A DNA stretch of 64,000 nucleotides. Origin: an uncultured Chitinophagaceae bacterium (GTDB taxonomy: Bacteria > Bacteroidota > Bacteroidia > Chitinophagales > Chitinophagaceae). Every line of letters begins with the position of its first letter. Within the stretch, counting starts at the first letter, position 1. The DNA is taken from NCBI GenBank assembly GCA_937907395.1, contig CALCII010000012.1, positions 62,001 through 126,000 on the forward strand, in the 5' to 3' direction. Positions 36,439-45,884 of the stretch are shown in pieces. The notes beneath the pieces are model-generated. The model was not told the origin of the DNA. It made no database searches and was given only the letters and a program-made list of their open reading frames with translations. The translations under genes were made by a program, and so were the position numbers.

Positions 36439-37710
36439 TTAATTCAACACATCAAACCCAACATACGGTTTCAATACTTCAGGAATAGCGATGCCGTTTC
36501 CAGTTTGATAATTCTCAAGAATCGCTGCAAGAATACGTGGCAGCGCAAGGGAACTTCCGTTGAGTGAATGAATCAATTGTGGTTTTCCCTTTTCATCTTT
36601 ATACCGGATTTTCATGCGGTTCGTTTGAAAATTTTCAAAATTGCTCACACTGCTGCACTCCAACCATTTCTTTTGTGCCGCACTCCACACTTCAAAATCA
36701 TAAGTGAGTGCAGATGCAAAGCTCATATCGCCACCGCATAGCCGAAGAATACGGTATTTCAATCCCAGCGATTGAACCAGTTTCTCCACATGTGCCACCA
36801 TTTCATCCAGCACTTCATAACTCTTCCCGGGATGCACCAGCTGCACAATTTCAATTTTGTCGAACTGATGCACTCGGTTCAACCCCCGCACATCGGCGCC
36901 AAAACTTCCTGCCTCTCTACGAAAACAAGGTGTGTAGGCTGTCATTTTGATGGGAAGATCCGTTTCCTTCAAAATTTCATCTCTGTAAATATTGGTCACC
37001 GGAACTTCGGCTGTAGGAATCATGTAGAAATTATCAGCCGGCATATAATACATCTGCCCTTCTTTATCAGGTAATTGTCCGGTACCATAAGCCGTAGCCT
37101 CATTCACCATATAAGGAGGTATGTATTCAGTATACCCGGCTGCCGTGTTGAAGTCAAGGAAATATTGAATGAGTGCCCGCTGTAATCGTGCCCCCTTGCC
37201 TTTATAAACAGGGAAGCCGCTGCCGGTGAGTTTCACTCCTAGTTCAAAATTGATAATATCATATTTCTTAATCAACTCCCAATGCGGTTGTGCATTTTCA
37301 GGCAGAGATGGATCCTCTCCCCATTGTTTTACGTTGAGATTGTCTTCCGGAGTTTTTCCAACCGGCACAATAGCCGATGGCAGATTAGGTAGTTTGATCA
37401 ACGTATCATGCAACTGTTTTTCTACAACTGCTAATTGTTCATTGATTGGCTGTAATGTTGATTTCAGCGTTGCCACTTCCGATTTCTTCGTTTCAGCTGC
37501 ATCCTTTTCCCCTTTGCCCATCAACATGCCTATTTCTTTGGATGCTTTGTTTACCTGCGCCTGGGTTTCGTCGAATTGAAACGTAAGTTGTTTCCGTTGA
37601 TCGTCTAACGCAATAACTTCATCTACCAGATTCAGTTCTGCAAAATGTTTCACCGCCAGCCGTTCTTTAACTAATTCTGTATTCTGGCGTAAATAAGCTA
37701 CCTGCAACAT
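36439..37710 (-). CDS. serS: Seryl-tRNA synthetase
   Basis: 423 residues. N-terminal coiled-coil tRNA arm (about 1-105), then class II catalytic core: motif 2 in PCFRREAGSFGADVRGLNRVHQFDK, GGDMSFASALTYDFEVW, and motif 3 in NGSSLALPRILAAILENYQ. Start ATG 37710 (MLQVAYLRQN) is the usual family start; the six upstream codons are probably leader. Charges tRNA-Ser in the cytoplasm. TATCTTTG at 37726-37733 (minus) is a likely -7 element. Confidence 0.95.
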   Translation of the reverse strand: MLQVAYLRQNTELVKERLAVKHFAELNLVDEVIALDDQRKQLTFQFDETQAQVNKASKEIGMLMGKGEKDAAETKKSEVATLKSTLQPINEQLAVVEKQLHDTLIKLPNLPSAIVPVGKTPEDNLNVKQWGEDPSLPENAQPHWELIKKYDIINFELGVKLTGSGFPVYKGKGARLQRALIQYFLDFNTAAGYTEYIPPYMVNEATAYGTGQLPDKEGQMYYMPADNFYMIPTAEVPVTNIYRDEILKETDLPIKMTAYTPCFRREAGSFGADVRGLNRVHQFDKIEIVQLVHPGKSYEVLDEMVAHVEKLVQSLGLKYRILRLCGGDMSFASALTYDFEVWSAAQKKWLECSSVSNFENFQTNRMKIRYKDEKGKPQLIHSLNGSSLALPRILAAILENYQTGNGIAIPEVLKPYVGFDVLN

Positions 37711-37725
37711 GACTAAAATTTGCCG

Positions 37726-37733
37726 CAAAGATA
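37726..37733 (-). promoter_or_regulatory. Candidate -7 element of serS
   Basis: Minus strand TATCTTTG, full match to TAnnTTTG, 15 bases before the serS start codon. Confidence 0.45.
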
Positions 37734-37771
37734 ATTGTTTATCCTACGTCTAAAGAGAAACTATAGTTCGA

Positions 37772-39454
37772 TTAACTCAGGTACTTCCCAACAATAGGTA
37801 CTCTTCTACCCACACCAAAGGCTTTGGGGCTGACCCGTATGATTGGGCAAAACTGGTTACGTTTATACTCATTGATGTTTACAAGGCGCAATACACGGTC
37901 TACTAAAGCGGGGTCATAACCCAGCGCTTTGATTTCCCTTGGCCCTTGCCGTCGCTCAATGTATTGGTACAACACCTGGTCCAGTATATCATAATCAGGC
38001 AATGAGTCTGAATCTTTCTGATTGGGACGCAACTCTGCGCTGGGGGCTTTTTCGATAATATTCCGGGGAATGATTTCACCGTTCCGGTTCAGATAGTTGG
38101 CAAGTTCATACACCTGTACTTTATAACAATCGCCCAGCACACCCAATCCGCCAGCCATATCACCGTACAAAGTTCCGTAACCAGTTGCCAGCTCACTTTT
38201 ATTGGATGTGTTCAACAGGATATATCCAAACTTATTGGATATTGCCATGAGCAAATTACCCCTGCTGCGGCTTTGAATATTTTCTTCGGCCAATGAAAAC
38301 GGCAGATCCTGAAACACCGGTTTCAGTTCCTTAAGAAATGTTTCATAAATGTTGCGGATGGAAATGATATCATAAGGATTACCAAGATTTTTACTCAGTT
38401 CCACAGCATCATTCACGCTATGATCAGTGGAATATTGCGAAGGCATAAGAATGGCTCTTACATTTTCTGCCCCCAATGCTTTGCAAGCCAGCGCTAATGT
38501 TACGGCACTATCAATACCACCACTGCTGCCAAGTATGGCTTTATTGAATCCCATTTTCCGGAAATAATCTTTGATACCCAGGATCAATGCATCGTGTATT
38601 TCGGCTATGCATAGCTGTTTGTCGAGTACCGGCGGATGCAACTCTTCATTGGGAAGTTGATTGGCTGTTATCAGTACAGGTTCTACAAAATTGCCTTGTT
38701 CATCCACTTCCACCATGGACAGTTCTTCATCGAAAAGAGAAAGCTGTTTTATAAGATTGGCATCCTTATCAAATACCAGCGATCCTCCGTCAAATACAAT
38801 TTCGGTCTGGCTGCCCACACAGTTGCAGTACAACATAGGTAGTTTGTATTTCTGCACATTGAGCTTCACAATTGCTTTCCGGTCTTCCACGTGCGTATAA
38901 TCGAAAGGGGAAGCCGAGATATTGAGCATCAGATCGGGCTTTTTGCTCATCAGCTCATCCATGGGACAGGTGCGGTATAATGGATTGTCACCCAGGTTCC
39001 AGATATCTTCACAAATAGTTATTGCCAGTCGCCTGCCCTTAAATTCCACCACATCCCATTCATACGCCGGTTCAAAATAACGGTACTCATCAAATACATC
39101 ATAGGTGGGCAAACAGGTTTTATGTACCACTGCCTTTACCTCCTTTTCATAAAGAAAGAATGCGGCATTGTGCAGGTCTTTCCCTTCCTTTCGTTTGTTA
39201 CGGTCTGGTGCGCCAATTACCACACCAATTGTATCTGCATGCTGTTTGATCTTTTCAACAGCATCATACGACTTCTGAATAAAGTCATTAAACTCCAGGA
39301 AATCACGAGGCGGATAACCACATACACTCAGTTCGCTGAAAAGAATAAGATCTGCACCTGCAGTCTTCGCCGTTTCCACTGCTTCAATAATTTTGGCCGT
39401 GTTGCTCTCAAAATTTCCGATGTGATAGTTTTGCTGGGCAAGAAATATCTTCAT
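37772..39454 (-). CDS. nadE: Glutamine-dependent NAD+ synthetase
   Basis: 560 residues, two domains. The N-terminal nitrilase-like glutaminase shows the triad Glu41 (FSELSVCGYPPRD), Lys112 (HKTCLP) and Cys148 (TICEDIWN). The C-terminal synthetase has the pyrophosphate loop GSSGGIDSAVTLALA and NKSELATGYGTLYGD. Converts deamido-NAD to NAD with glutamine as nitrogen donor. It diverges from gldB. A -7 element lies only four bases before the ATG, suggesting a leaderless transcript. Confidence 0.95.
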   Translation of the reverse strand: MKIFLAQQNYHIGNFESNTAKIIEAVETAKTAGADLILFSELSVCGYPPRDFLEFNDFIQKSYDAVEKIKQHADTIGVVIGAPDRNKRKEGKDLHNAAFFLYEKEVKAVVHKTCLPTYDVFDEYRYFEPAYEWDVVEFKGRRLAITICEDIWNLGDNPLYRTCPMDELMSKKPDLMLNISASPFDYTHVEDRKAIVKLNVQKYKLPMLYCNCVGSQTEIVFDGGSLVFDKDANLIKQLSLFDEELSMVEVDEQGNFVEPVLITANQLPNEELHPPVLDKQLCIAEIHDALILGIKDYFRKMGFNKAILGSSGGIDSAVTLALACKALGAENVRAILMPSQYSTDHSVNDAVELSKNLGNPYDIISIRNIYETFLKELKPVFQDLPFSLAEENIQSRSRGNLLMAISNKFGYILLNTSNKSELATGYGTLYGDMAGGLGVLGDCYKVQVYELANYLNRNGEIIPRNIIEKAPSAELRPNQKDSDSLPDYDILDQVLYQYIERRQGPREIKALGYDPALVDRVLRLVNINEYKRNQFCPIIRVSPKAFGVGRRVPIVGKYLS

Positions 39455-39458
39455 GCTC

Positions 39459-39466
39459 CAAAGTTA
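39459..39466 (-). promoter_or_regulatory. -7 element of nadE (leaderless candidate)
   Basis: Minus strand TAACTTTG, full match to TAnnTTTG; four bases (GAGC) separate it from the ATG, so transcription would begin at or next to the start codon. Confidence 0.5.
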
Positions 39467-39525
39467 ATCTTTCTGAATTCTTTTGCATATTAGCTGAGTA
39501 CGAGTATTTATTTTGCATTCAAATT

Positions 39526-40587
39526 ATGAGCATGAGTCGTTTTTCTGTATTTCTGTTTGTGTTATTCGTTACAGCGCTTGTTTCATGCAATAACGAAGCC
39601 AAAGGCCCCGATGTTTCGGGTATCAAAATCAACCTGGAAGTAAAACGATTTGATTGTGATTTTTTTGCTATAGACAGCAACCATGCAAAAGAAGGATTAG
39701 AAAAACTATTGCCTGCTTACCCGTCTTTTCTGCCCATCTTTACCGGGCATGTGTTGGGCTTAGGAAATTTTGCCGACACGAATACATTGTTATACACCGG
39801 AACCAAACGATTTCTGATTTTGAATCAACGGGTGTTCGATACAGCTCAGATTGTTTTCAAATCAACGACAAACCTGAAAGATGCATTAGTAACCGGCTTT
39901 CAACATGTGAAATACTATTTTCCTGGTTACCAGGTACCGGTGAATATTTATACCACTGTTGGTCCAATGGATGCACTGGCGCCCATGAGCAACAACGAAC
40001 CAAGTCCCAATTATATGGGTGCTGATTTTCTGGCTATCGGACTTCAATTCTACCTCGGCAAGGATTACAGTATTTACAACGACCCTGATTATGCAGCAGG
40101 TATTGTTCCGCAATTCCGCAGCCGGAGGTTCAGCAAAGAATATATTGCTTCCGATGTATTTCGTTTGGTGCTGGATGATTTGTTTCCCGATAACAGCAGC
40201 CGTTTGCCTTTGATTGAAAAATTTGTTGAAAAAGGGAAAAGAGTAGCTGTGTTAAAAATGATTCTTCCATCGGCCCCGGACAGCATCATTACAGGATACA
40301 CAAACGAACAATTGAACTGGTGTGAAGAAAATGAACGAAGCATTTTAAACTTTTTCACACAGCAAAATCTTTTGTATGAAATTGATCCTTCGTTAACTCA
40401 AAACTATATCAACGACGGACCCTTCACACAAGGAATGCCGCAGGAAAGTCCAGGCAACATCGGACTTTTTCTGGGATGGCAAATTGTAAAGGCATACATG
40501 AAGAAGCACCCGGAAACCACTCCGGCACAATTAATGAAACTACCAGCAAAAGAAATTTTTAACGCATCAACTTACAAGCCCAGATAG
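39526..40587 (+). CDS. gldB: Gliding motility lipoprotein GldB
   Basis: 353 residues. Lipoprotein signal ending TALVSC. Early INLEVKRFDCDFFAID, then YPSFLPIFTGHVLG, MGADFLAIGLQFYLGKDY and FLGWQIVKAYMKKHP match the pattern I know for GldB. GldB is needed for gliding and, with GldK-N, for type IX secretion in Flavobacterium johnsoniae; its mechanism is unknown. A gldC gene would be expected next but is absent here. The 3' end overlaps the convergent desaturase gene by 21 bases. ATG 39532 is an alternative start. Confidence 0.85.
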   Translation: MSMSRFSVFLFVLFVTALVSCNNEAKGPDVSGIKINLEVKRFDCDFFAIDSNHAKEGLEKLLPAYPSFLPIFTGHVLGLGNFADTNTLLYTGTKRFLILNQRVFDTAQIVFKSTTNLKDALVTGFQHVKYYFPGYQVPVNIYTTVGPMDALAPMSNNEPSPNYMGADFLAIGLQFYLGKDYSIYNDPDYAAGIVPQFRSRRFSKEYIASDVFRLVLDDLFPDNSSRLPLIEKFVEKGKRVAVLKMILPSAPDSIITGYTNEQLNWCEENERSILNFFTQQNLLYEIDPSLTQNYINDGPFTQGMPQESPGNIGLFLGWQIVKAYMKKHPETTPAQLMKLPAKEIFNASTYKPR

Positions 40588-41661
40588 TGTTGCGGGTGGC
40601 TGGCCCAGGGTTTTCATCATTCTGAAATGAGAAACAACCGCTTTCCACATGGTTGTATTTAAATGATAAGGCAACTGATGCTCTTTGCACTTTGCGGCAA
40701 CAATTTTACTTATAGCCGGGTAATGCACATGGCTGATCCGGGGAAACAGATGATGTTCGATCTGAAAATTTAATCCGCCTACAAACCATGAAATCACTTT
40801 ATTATCCGGTGCAAAATCGGCGGTGGTTTTAATTTGATGCACAGCCCATTCGCTTTCAATTTGCAAAGCATCTGTACCAACATGTTCAAACTCGGTTTCC
40901 TCCACTACATGCGCCAACTGAAATACAATGGCTAATGTAAATCCCATAAATAAATGCATCACAATAAATCCAATAGCCCAGTTTCCAGCTCCTACTGCCT
41001 TAATTGGTAATACCACATAAAACAACACATACAGCACTTTGCTCAACCAAAAAATGACATGATCCTTTGTTGCCATTTTTTGTAAAGGAGTTGTATTCAC
41101 CCGTTGTTTGAAATATTTGTTGAAGTCCATCATGGCAACCCATGCAAAAGAAGAAATTGCATATACCAGAACCACATAAATATGCTGGAACTTATGAGCA
41201 GGCACCCATTTCTGAGATTGGCATTGACGCATTAACGGACTTTTAGCAATATCATCATCCATTCCATCAACATTCGTGTAAGTATGATGAAGAATATTGT
41301 GTTTAAACTTCCATATAAAAGCATTCCCGCCTAACGCATTTAATGAATAGCCAAGTAATTCATTCACCCATTTTTTACTACTGTAACTGCCGTGGCAGGC
41401 ATCGTGCATTACATTAAAACCAATACTGGCTAATACCATACCAAGGATAGCACAATAAACCAATCCAAGCCATACAGGATAATTTACAGTTAGCAAAACA
41501 GTATATAACAGTATGGCTGCCGGAATAAGCACTAAGGTTTTACTATATAAAGCCCAATTACCTGTTTTACGAAGCTGATGATCGTTGAAATAAGCATCTA
41601 CAGCCTGTTTCAGATCATTAAAAAACAAATGATCTTTATTGTTAAAGGTTACTTTTGGCAT
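40567..41661 (-). CDS. Membrane fatty acid desaturase
   Basis: 364 residues. The three histidine boxes of the di-iron centre are present: HDACH (86-90), HNILHH (121-126) and QIEHH (300-304). The glutamine-led third box is typical of front-end acyl-lipid or acyl-CoA desaturases (linoleoyl-CoA type), but there is no cytochrome b5 domain. Four or so membrane helices. Introduces a double bond into membrane fatty acids. Convergent with gldB, overlapping its last 21 bases. Confidence 0.9.
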   Translation of the reverse strand: MPKVTFNNKDHLFFNDLKQAVDAYFNDHQLRKTGNWALYSKTLVLIPAAILLYTVLLTVNYPVWLGLVYCAILGMVLASIGFNVMHDACHGSYSSKKWVNELLGYSLNALGGNAFIWKFKHNILHHTYTNVDGMDDDIAKSPLMRQCQSQKWVPAHKFQHIYVVLVYAISSFAWVAMMDFNKYFKQRVNTTPLQKMATKDHVIFWLSKVLYVLFYVVLPIKAVGAGNWAIGFIVMHLFMGFTLAIVFQLAHVVEETEFEHVGTDALQIESEWAVHQIKTTADFAPDNKVISWFVGGLNFQIEHHLFPRISHVHYPAISKIVAAKCKEHQLPYHLNTTMWKAVVSHFRMMKTLGQPPATLSGLVS

Positions 41662-41741
41662 CGTGGGTATTTAATGAAACTAAAAAAGAGAATCCTTTAA
41701 AGATAGGCTTATGTAAGCGGAAAAGAGGAAAAGATATTTTC

Positions 41742-42128
41742 TCAGTTGTTTTTGAAAGGAGCGATCATCTCAAAAACGGGGATGTTGGCTTCAAACTGTT
41801 GTTTATTGTTGAGGTTTTCCATGAGGTAGTGCCCTTGCATTTTGCCCATTTCAGATTTCAGGTTACACCCACTTACATATTGATATTTTTCACCTGAACG
41901 GATTACAGGTTGTACCCCTACAACACCCTCTCCATCCACTTCCTTGTAGGATCCATTACTATCAAAAATGTACCAATGCCTGCGCAACAGTTTTACAGGA
42001 AACGAGTTGCTGTTCTCAATGGTAATGCGGTAGGCAAACATATACTCTCCCGACAACGGATTGCTGTAATCGGGTTGGTAGAATGTTTCCACACTTATTT
42101 TTACACCTTGAGAAAGCTTGGATACCAT
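41742..42128 (-). CDS. apaG: ApaG-domain protein
   Basis: 128 residues, the family length. YMFAYRITIENSNSFPVKLLRRHWYIFDSNGSYKEVDGEGVVGVQP and YVSGCNLKSEMGKMQGHY are classical ApaG segments, an immunoglobulin-like beta sandwich. ApaG has been linked to cobalt resistance and magnesium efflux in enterobacteria; its biochemical role is unclear. Follows the small membrane protein and SUI1 genes on the same strand. Confidence 0.92.
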   Translation of the reverse strand: MVSKLSQGVKISVETFYQPDYSNPLSGEYMFAYRITIENSNSFPVKLLRRHWYIFDSNGSYKEVDGEGVVGVQPVIRSGEKYQYVSGCNLKSEMGKMQGHYLMENLNNKQQFEANIPVFEMIAPFKNN

Positions 42129-42216
42129 GCTTTAATTTCTACTAAAATAAACAAATTTTATCCGGAAAGGTTGTCTGCTGTTTCTTACAGCTAAAGTTTA
42201 ACAATGATGAGATGAA

Positions 42217-42465
42217 TCAACGATCGAACCACCAGCCAACGTTCGTTTTGCTGAGCAGCCATGTCACAGACATTGCCATTAACGCAATAAATGCGATGCT
42301 CATGATAAGAATAGCTCTTTTTTTGCGGCGCTTTCGTGTGCTGGAACCCGATGCATCATAAACAAGATAGATGCTCCATAAAAAAAGGCCAAACACAATA
42401 AAGAACATCAGTTTGAATAATTCCAGGCGGGCTGTATACAGGCCTAATAGAAAAAAAAATTTCAT
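42217..42465 (-). CDS. Small membrane protein of unknown function
   Basis: 82 residues, two membrane helices (about 16-35 and 51-70) separated by a basic loop (SSTRKRRKKRAIL), which predicts that loop to be cytoplasmic. I recognise no family. It lies between the SUI1 and apaG genes on the same strand with short gaps, so it is likely expressed. Ends in Trp-Trp-Phe-Asp-Arg. Confidence 0.55.
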   Translation of the reverse strand: MKFFFLLGLYTARLELFKLMFFIVFGLFLWSIYLVYDASGSSTRKRRKKRAILIMSIAFIALMAMSVTWLLSKTNVGWWFDR

Positions 42466-42524
42466 CGATAAGTAAATGAATTTTTTAAAAGTTGGATTTT
42501 AAAGATAACAGAAAATTAGTAATA

Positions 42525-42866
42525 CTAAATCCTCTTCGTTTGTGAATACCCTTTCTTTAGTAAAAACTGAACCACTTTATCCCGATGATCTCCTTGTACA
42601 AGTATTTCCCCGTCTTTAACCGAACCGCCGGAGCCACATGCATTCTTTAATTCTTTTCCAAGAGCGGTGGCATCTTCATCTGTCCCCACAAATCCATCCA
42701 CCAATGTAACCGCTTTGCCAGCCCTGTGTTTGGTTTCCAACCGCACTTTCAAACGTTGTTGTGCAGGAGCAATCGTTTCTTTAGCAGAGGATTCTTCCTC
42801 AAAACGAAAATCAGGATCGGTACTGTAAACAAATCCCCTTGTATCTGATTTGTGTTTTTTTGACAT
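42525..42866 (-). CDS. SUI1/YciH-family translation initiation factor
   Basis: 113 residues. The C-terminal 80 or so residues hold the SUI1/eIF1 fold: VRLETKHRAGKAVTLVDGF, then ELKNACGSGGSVKDGEILVQGDHRDKVVQFLLKKGY, the family's most conserved region. The N-terminal 35 residues are charged and probably disordered. It starts six bases after the nadC stop, so the two are likely co-transcribed. In bacteria the role in initiation is accessory. Confidence 0.92.
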   Translation of the reverse strand: MSKKHKSDTRGFVYSTDPDFRFEEESSAKETIAPAQQRLKVRLETKHRAGKAVTLVDGFVGTDEDATALGKELKNACGSGGSVKDGEILVQGDHRDKVVQFLLKKGYSQTKRI

Positions 42867-42872
42867 ACAATT

Positions 42873-43727
42873 CTATTTAATCGCTTTTAAGCTCAGGTCC
42901 AAACTACGGGCCTGATGAATTAATGCCCCTACGCTGATAAAATCCACTCCCGTGGCTGCATAGTCGCAGATATTTTTTTTATTGATACCACCGCTGGCCT
43001 CTGTTTCCACACGGTTGTTGATGAGGTCAACTGCTTCTTTCAACATCGCCGGAGTAAAATTATCCAGCATAATGCGATCTGCCTTTCCTGTTTGTAAAAC
43101 CCGTTTCACATCATCCAGGCTCCGGGTTTCCACTTCAATTTTCAAACCTGGCTTCACCTGTTGCACATAAGTCCAGGCACGTTCAATTGCCTCTTCGATG
43201 GATCCACAGTAGTCAATATGATTATCCTTAAGCATAATCATATCATACAATGCAAACCTGTGATTTACACCCCCGCCAATTCTCACTGCCTCTTTTTCCA
43301 ATAAACGGAAGTTAGGAGTGGTTTTCCGGGTATCCAGCAATTTTGTTTTGTAACCGCTGATCAGCTGTACATATTCATTAGTTAATGTAGCAATACCACT
43401 CATGCGCTGCATGCAGTTGAGCACCAATCGTTCACATTGAAGAATGGTATGTGTTTTTGCTTCCACTTCAAATGCCTTTTCACCTTCAACCATACGATCA
43501 CCGTCTTTTTTAAAAGCAGTAAAAACAGAATCGGGTTGTATATATTGAAAAATGAATGCAGCTACATCAACTCCAGCCAGAATACCGGCTTCTTTGATCT
43601 TCAACACAGCTTTCCCTTCTGCACCGGGAGAAATACAACTGAGGGTGGAATGATCTCCATCTCCAATATCTTCTTTTAAAGCCTGGTCAACAAGCAACTG
43701 TAATAATTCATGATAACGAGGAACCAT
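42873..43727 (-). CDS. nadC: Nicotinate-nucleotide pyrophosphorylase (carboxylating)
   Basis: 284 residues. DIGDGDHSTLSCISP near the start, CERLVLNCMQRMSGIAT, LDTRKTTPNFRLLEKEAVRIGGGVNHRFALYD and IEVETRSLDDV are QPRTase signatures; basic residues of this region bind quinolinate and PRPP. Makes nicotinate mononucleotide from quinolinate. nadE, the last step of the same pathway, is 3.4 kb away. A -7 element sits four bases before the ATG. Confidence 0.95.
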   Translation of the reverse strand: MVPRYHELLQLLVDQALKEDIGDGDHSTLSCISPGAEGKAVLKIKEAGILAGVDVAAFIFQYIQPDSVFTAFKKDGDRMVEGEKAFEVEAKTHTILQCERLVLNCMQRMSGIATLTNEYVQLISGYKTKLLDTRKTTPNFRLLEKEAVRIGGGVNHRFALYDMIMLKDNHIDYCGSIEEAIERAWTYVQQVKPGLKIEVETRSLDDVKRVLQTGKADRIMLDNFTPAMLKEAVDLINNRVETEASGGINKKNICDYAATGVDFISVGALIHQARSLDLSLKAIK

Positions 43728-43731
43728 AAAG

Positions 43732-43739
43732 CAAAGCTA
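43732..43739 (-). promoter_or_regulatory. -7 element of nadC (leaderless candidate)
   Basis: Minus strand TAGCTTTG, full match to TAnnTTTG, four bases (CTTT) before the ATG, the same arrangement as at nadE. Confidence 0.45.
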
Positions 43740-43782
43740 AGATTTTGCCATTGCATCTTTGCGCAGAAAACAAACACTTACA

Positions 43783-44172
43783 TCAGTTACGTGGTTCAAA
43801 TTCTATTCCCTGTACCAGTTGCTGATTACCACGTTGCCGCATATAAACAGTAGTCCGGAAATTGCCCGAACTGGTAATAAGTGTTCCTATGATAAAATTG
43901 GAAGAAGGATTGCTGCCGGAATGTTGTAATTCGAAATTTTTAACCTTATTCAAACTGAAAAAATCCTTCAGGACTAATTCTGCCTGTCCTTTGCTGAATG
44001 TATTGTTTTTACCCGGTACACTTACATCCACCATCTGATCAAAATATTTACTCATTCTTTCTACATTACCGCTTTTCAATGCAGCAACAATATCATCTTT
44101 CTGTACAAAGGAGAACAGGGCAATCATTGAAACCGCCACAACCAACAACCTCACGGGGTAAAGAGTATTCAT
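43783..44172 (-). CDS. DUF4783-like secreted protein
   Basis: 129 residues. A signal peptide or membrane anchor (about 8-25) precedes DIVAALKSGNVERMSKYFDQMVDVSVPG and AELVLKDFFSLNKVKNFELQHSG, an NTF2-like cystatin-type pattern found in DUF4783 proteins of Bacteroidota. It precedes nadC by 55 bases on the same strand. Role unknown; periplasmic. Confidence 0.75.
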   Translation of the reverse strand: MNTLYPVRLLVVAVSMIALFSFVQKDDIVAALKSGNVERMSKYFDQMVDVSVPGKNNTFSKGQAELVLKDFFSLNKVKNFELQHSGSNPSSNFIIGTLITSSGNFRTTVYMRQRGNQQLVQGIEFEPRN

Positions 44173-44369
44173 GGTTACATATTTTGATTAGTAAGAGTAC
44201 GAAAAACATGCCAAACATACAACGGAACCGTTTCCTGTTGCCTGTTCCGGTTTACATGGCTTAATCTCCTGTAAATGAAGTAAATTTGAGGCCATTTTAG
44301 TTCCCGGCAAACAAAAACGACCTCAGCAAACAACAGAATCCGGGAAACCGCACTGTAAATTTAATCAAT

Positions 44370-45884
44370 ATGAAACGCAAAAAAGTAATCCTTGTGATCA
44401 TGGACGGATGGGGCCTCGGACAAGTGAAATCGGCCGATGCAATCCAAAATGCAAATGTTCCTTTTGTAAGTTCTTTATACAATAGTTACCCGCATTCCAC
44501 TCTGACAACCTGCGGCGAAGTGGTGGGATTGCCCGACGGACAAATGGGCAATAGTGAAGTAGGTCACCTCAACCTGGGTGCCGGACGAATCGTTTACCAG
44601 GAATTACAACGGATTAATGTGGCCATCAAGGACGGAAGTTTTGCAGCCAACCCGGTATTGAATCAAAGTATTGATTATGCAATTGCCAATAACAAGCCGC
44701 TTCATCTTATAGGTTTGGTTAGTGATGGTGGCGTACACTCCCATATTAACCACCTAAAAGCACTTGCCACCATTTGCAAAGAAAAAGGCCTCAGCCAATT
44801 GTACATTCATGCATTTACAGATGGAAGAGATACCGATCCTAAAAGCGGACTCGGTTTTCTTACCGAACTGCAGGATCACCTCAACCAGACTACCGGAAAG
44901 ATCGCTTCAGTTACAGGTCGCTATTATGCAATGGACCGTGATAAAAGATGGGAGCGTGTGAAACTGGCTTACGATGCCTTAACCAAACGGGAAGGCACTT
45001 TAACAGATGATGTTTTGAAATCCGTGGTTACCTCCTATAACAATGGCGTGACAGATGAATTTATCCTGCCCATTATTAACTCCACCACTCCCGATGCTGC
45101 TATTAAAGAAGGTGATGCAGTGCTTTGTTTCAACTTCCGTACAGATCGTTGCCGTGAGATCACACAAGTACTCACACAAACAGATTTTCCTGAACACAAT
45201 ATGCATAAACTGAATCTTCATTATACTACAATGACAGAGTATGATAAAACATTCAGCAATGTTCATGTGATTTTTGAAAACGATAACCTGAATAATACCC
45301 TGGGTGAAGTATTACAGAATAACAACCGTAAACAAATACGTATTGCAGAAACTGAAAAATACCCGCATGTAACCTTCTTCTTCAGTGGTGGACGTGAAGT
45401 GCCTTTTGAAGGCGAGAGCCGTATTATGGTGCCATCTCCTAAAGTAGCCACCTATGACCTGCAGCCGGAAATGAGTGCATTTGGCCTCACAGATGCCATT
45501 GTGCCTGAAATAGAAAATGAAACAGCCGATTTCATTTGTCTGAATTATGCCAATACAGATATGGTTGGACATACAGGTGTATTCAGTGCTGCCATTAAAG
45601 CAGCCGAAACGGTTGATCAATGTGTGAAGCGTGTGGTGACAGCAGCATTGGAGCATGGCTATACTGTGTTCCTCACTGCCGATCATGGAAATGCCGATTA
45701 TATGATTAATGAAGATGGCACGCCGAATACTGCACATACATTAAACCTGGTTCCATTCTTTATTATAGATAAAGAATGGAAAGGCGAAATCAAAGCTGGC
45801 AAGTTGGGTGATTTAGCTCCTACAATTCTTACCATGATGGAATTGCCAGTGCCAAAAGAAATGACCGGAGATGTATTAATTTAA
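44370..45884 (+). CDS. gpmI: 2,3-bisphosphoglycerate-independent phosphoglycerate mutase
   Basis: 504 residues, the family length. Metal-binding Asp12 (IMDGWGLG), catalytic Ser62 (GNSEVGHLNLGAG), TDGRDTDPKS, GRYYAMDRDKRW and TADHGNADYM are all present. Interconverts 3- and 2-phosphoglycerate using manganese, in glycolysis. Its stop codon overlaps the next start (TAATG). A possible -7 element, TAAATTTG, lies at 44281-44288, giving a leader of about 75 bases. Confidence 0.96.
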   Translation: MKRKKVILVIMDGWGLGQVKSADAIQNANVPFVSSLYNSYPHSTLTTCGEVVGLPDGQMGNSEVGHLNLGAGRIVYQELQRINVAIKDGSFAANPVLNQSIDYAIANNKPLHLIGLVSDGGVHSHINHLKALATICKEKGLSQLYIHAFTDGRDTDPKSGLGFLTELQDHLNQTTGKIASVTGRYYAMDRDKRWERVKLAYDALTKREGTLTDDVLKSVVTSYNNGVTDEFILPIINSTTPDAAIKEGDAVLCFNFRTDRCREITQVLTQTDFPEHNMHKLNLHYTTMTEYDKTFSNVHVIFENDNLNNTLGEVLQNNNRKQIRIAETEKYPHVTFFFSGGREVPFEGESRIMVPSPKVATYDLQPEMSAFGLTDAIVPEIENETADFICLNYANTDMVGHTGVFSAAIKAAETVDQCVKRVVTAALEHGYTVFLTADHGNADYMINEDGTPNTAHTLNLVPFFIIDKEWKGEIKAGKLGDLAPTILTMMELPVPKEMTGDVLI

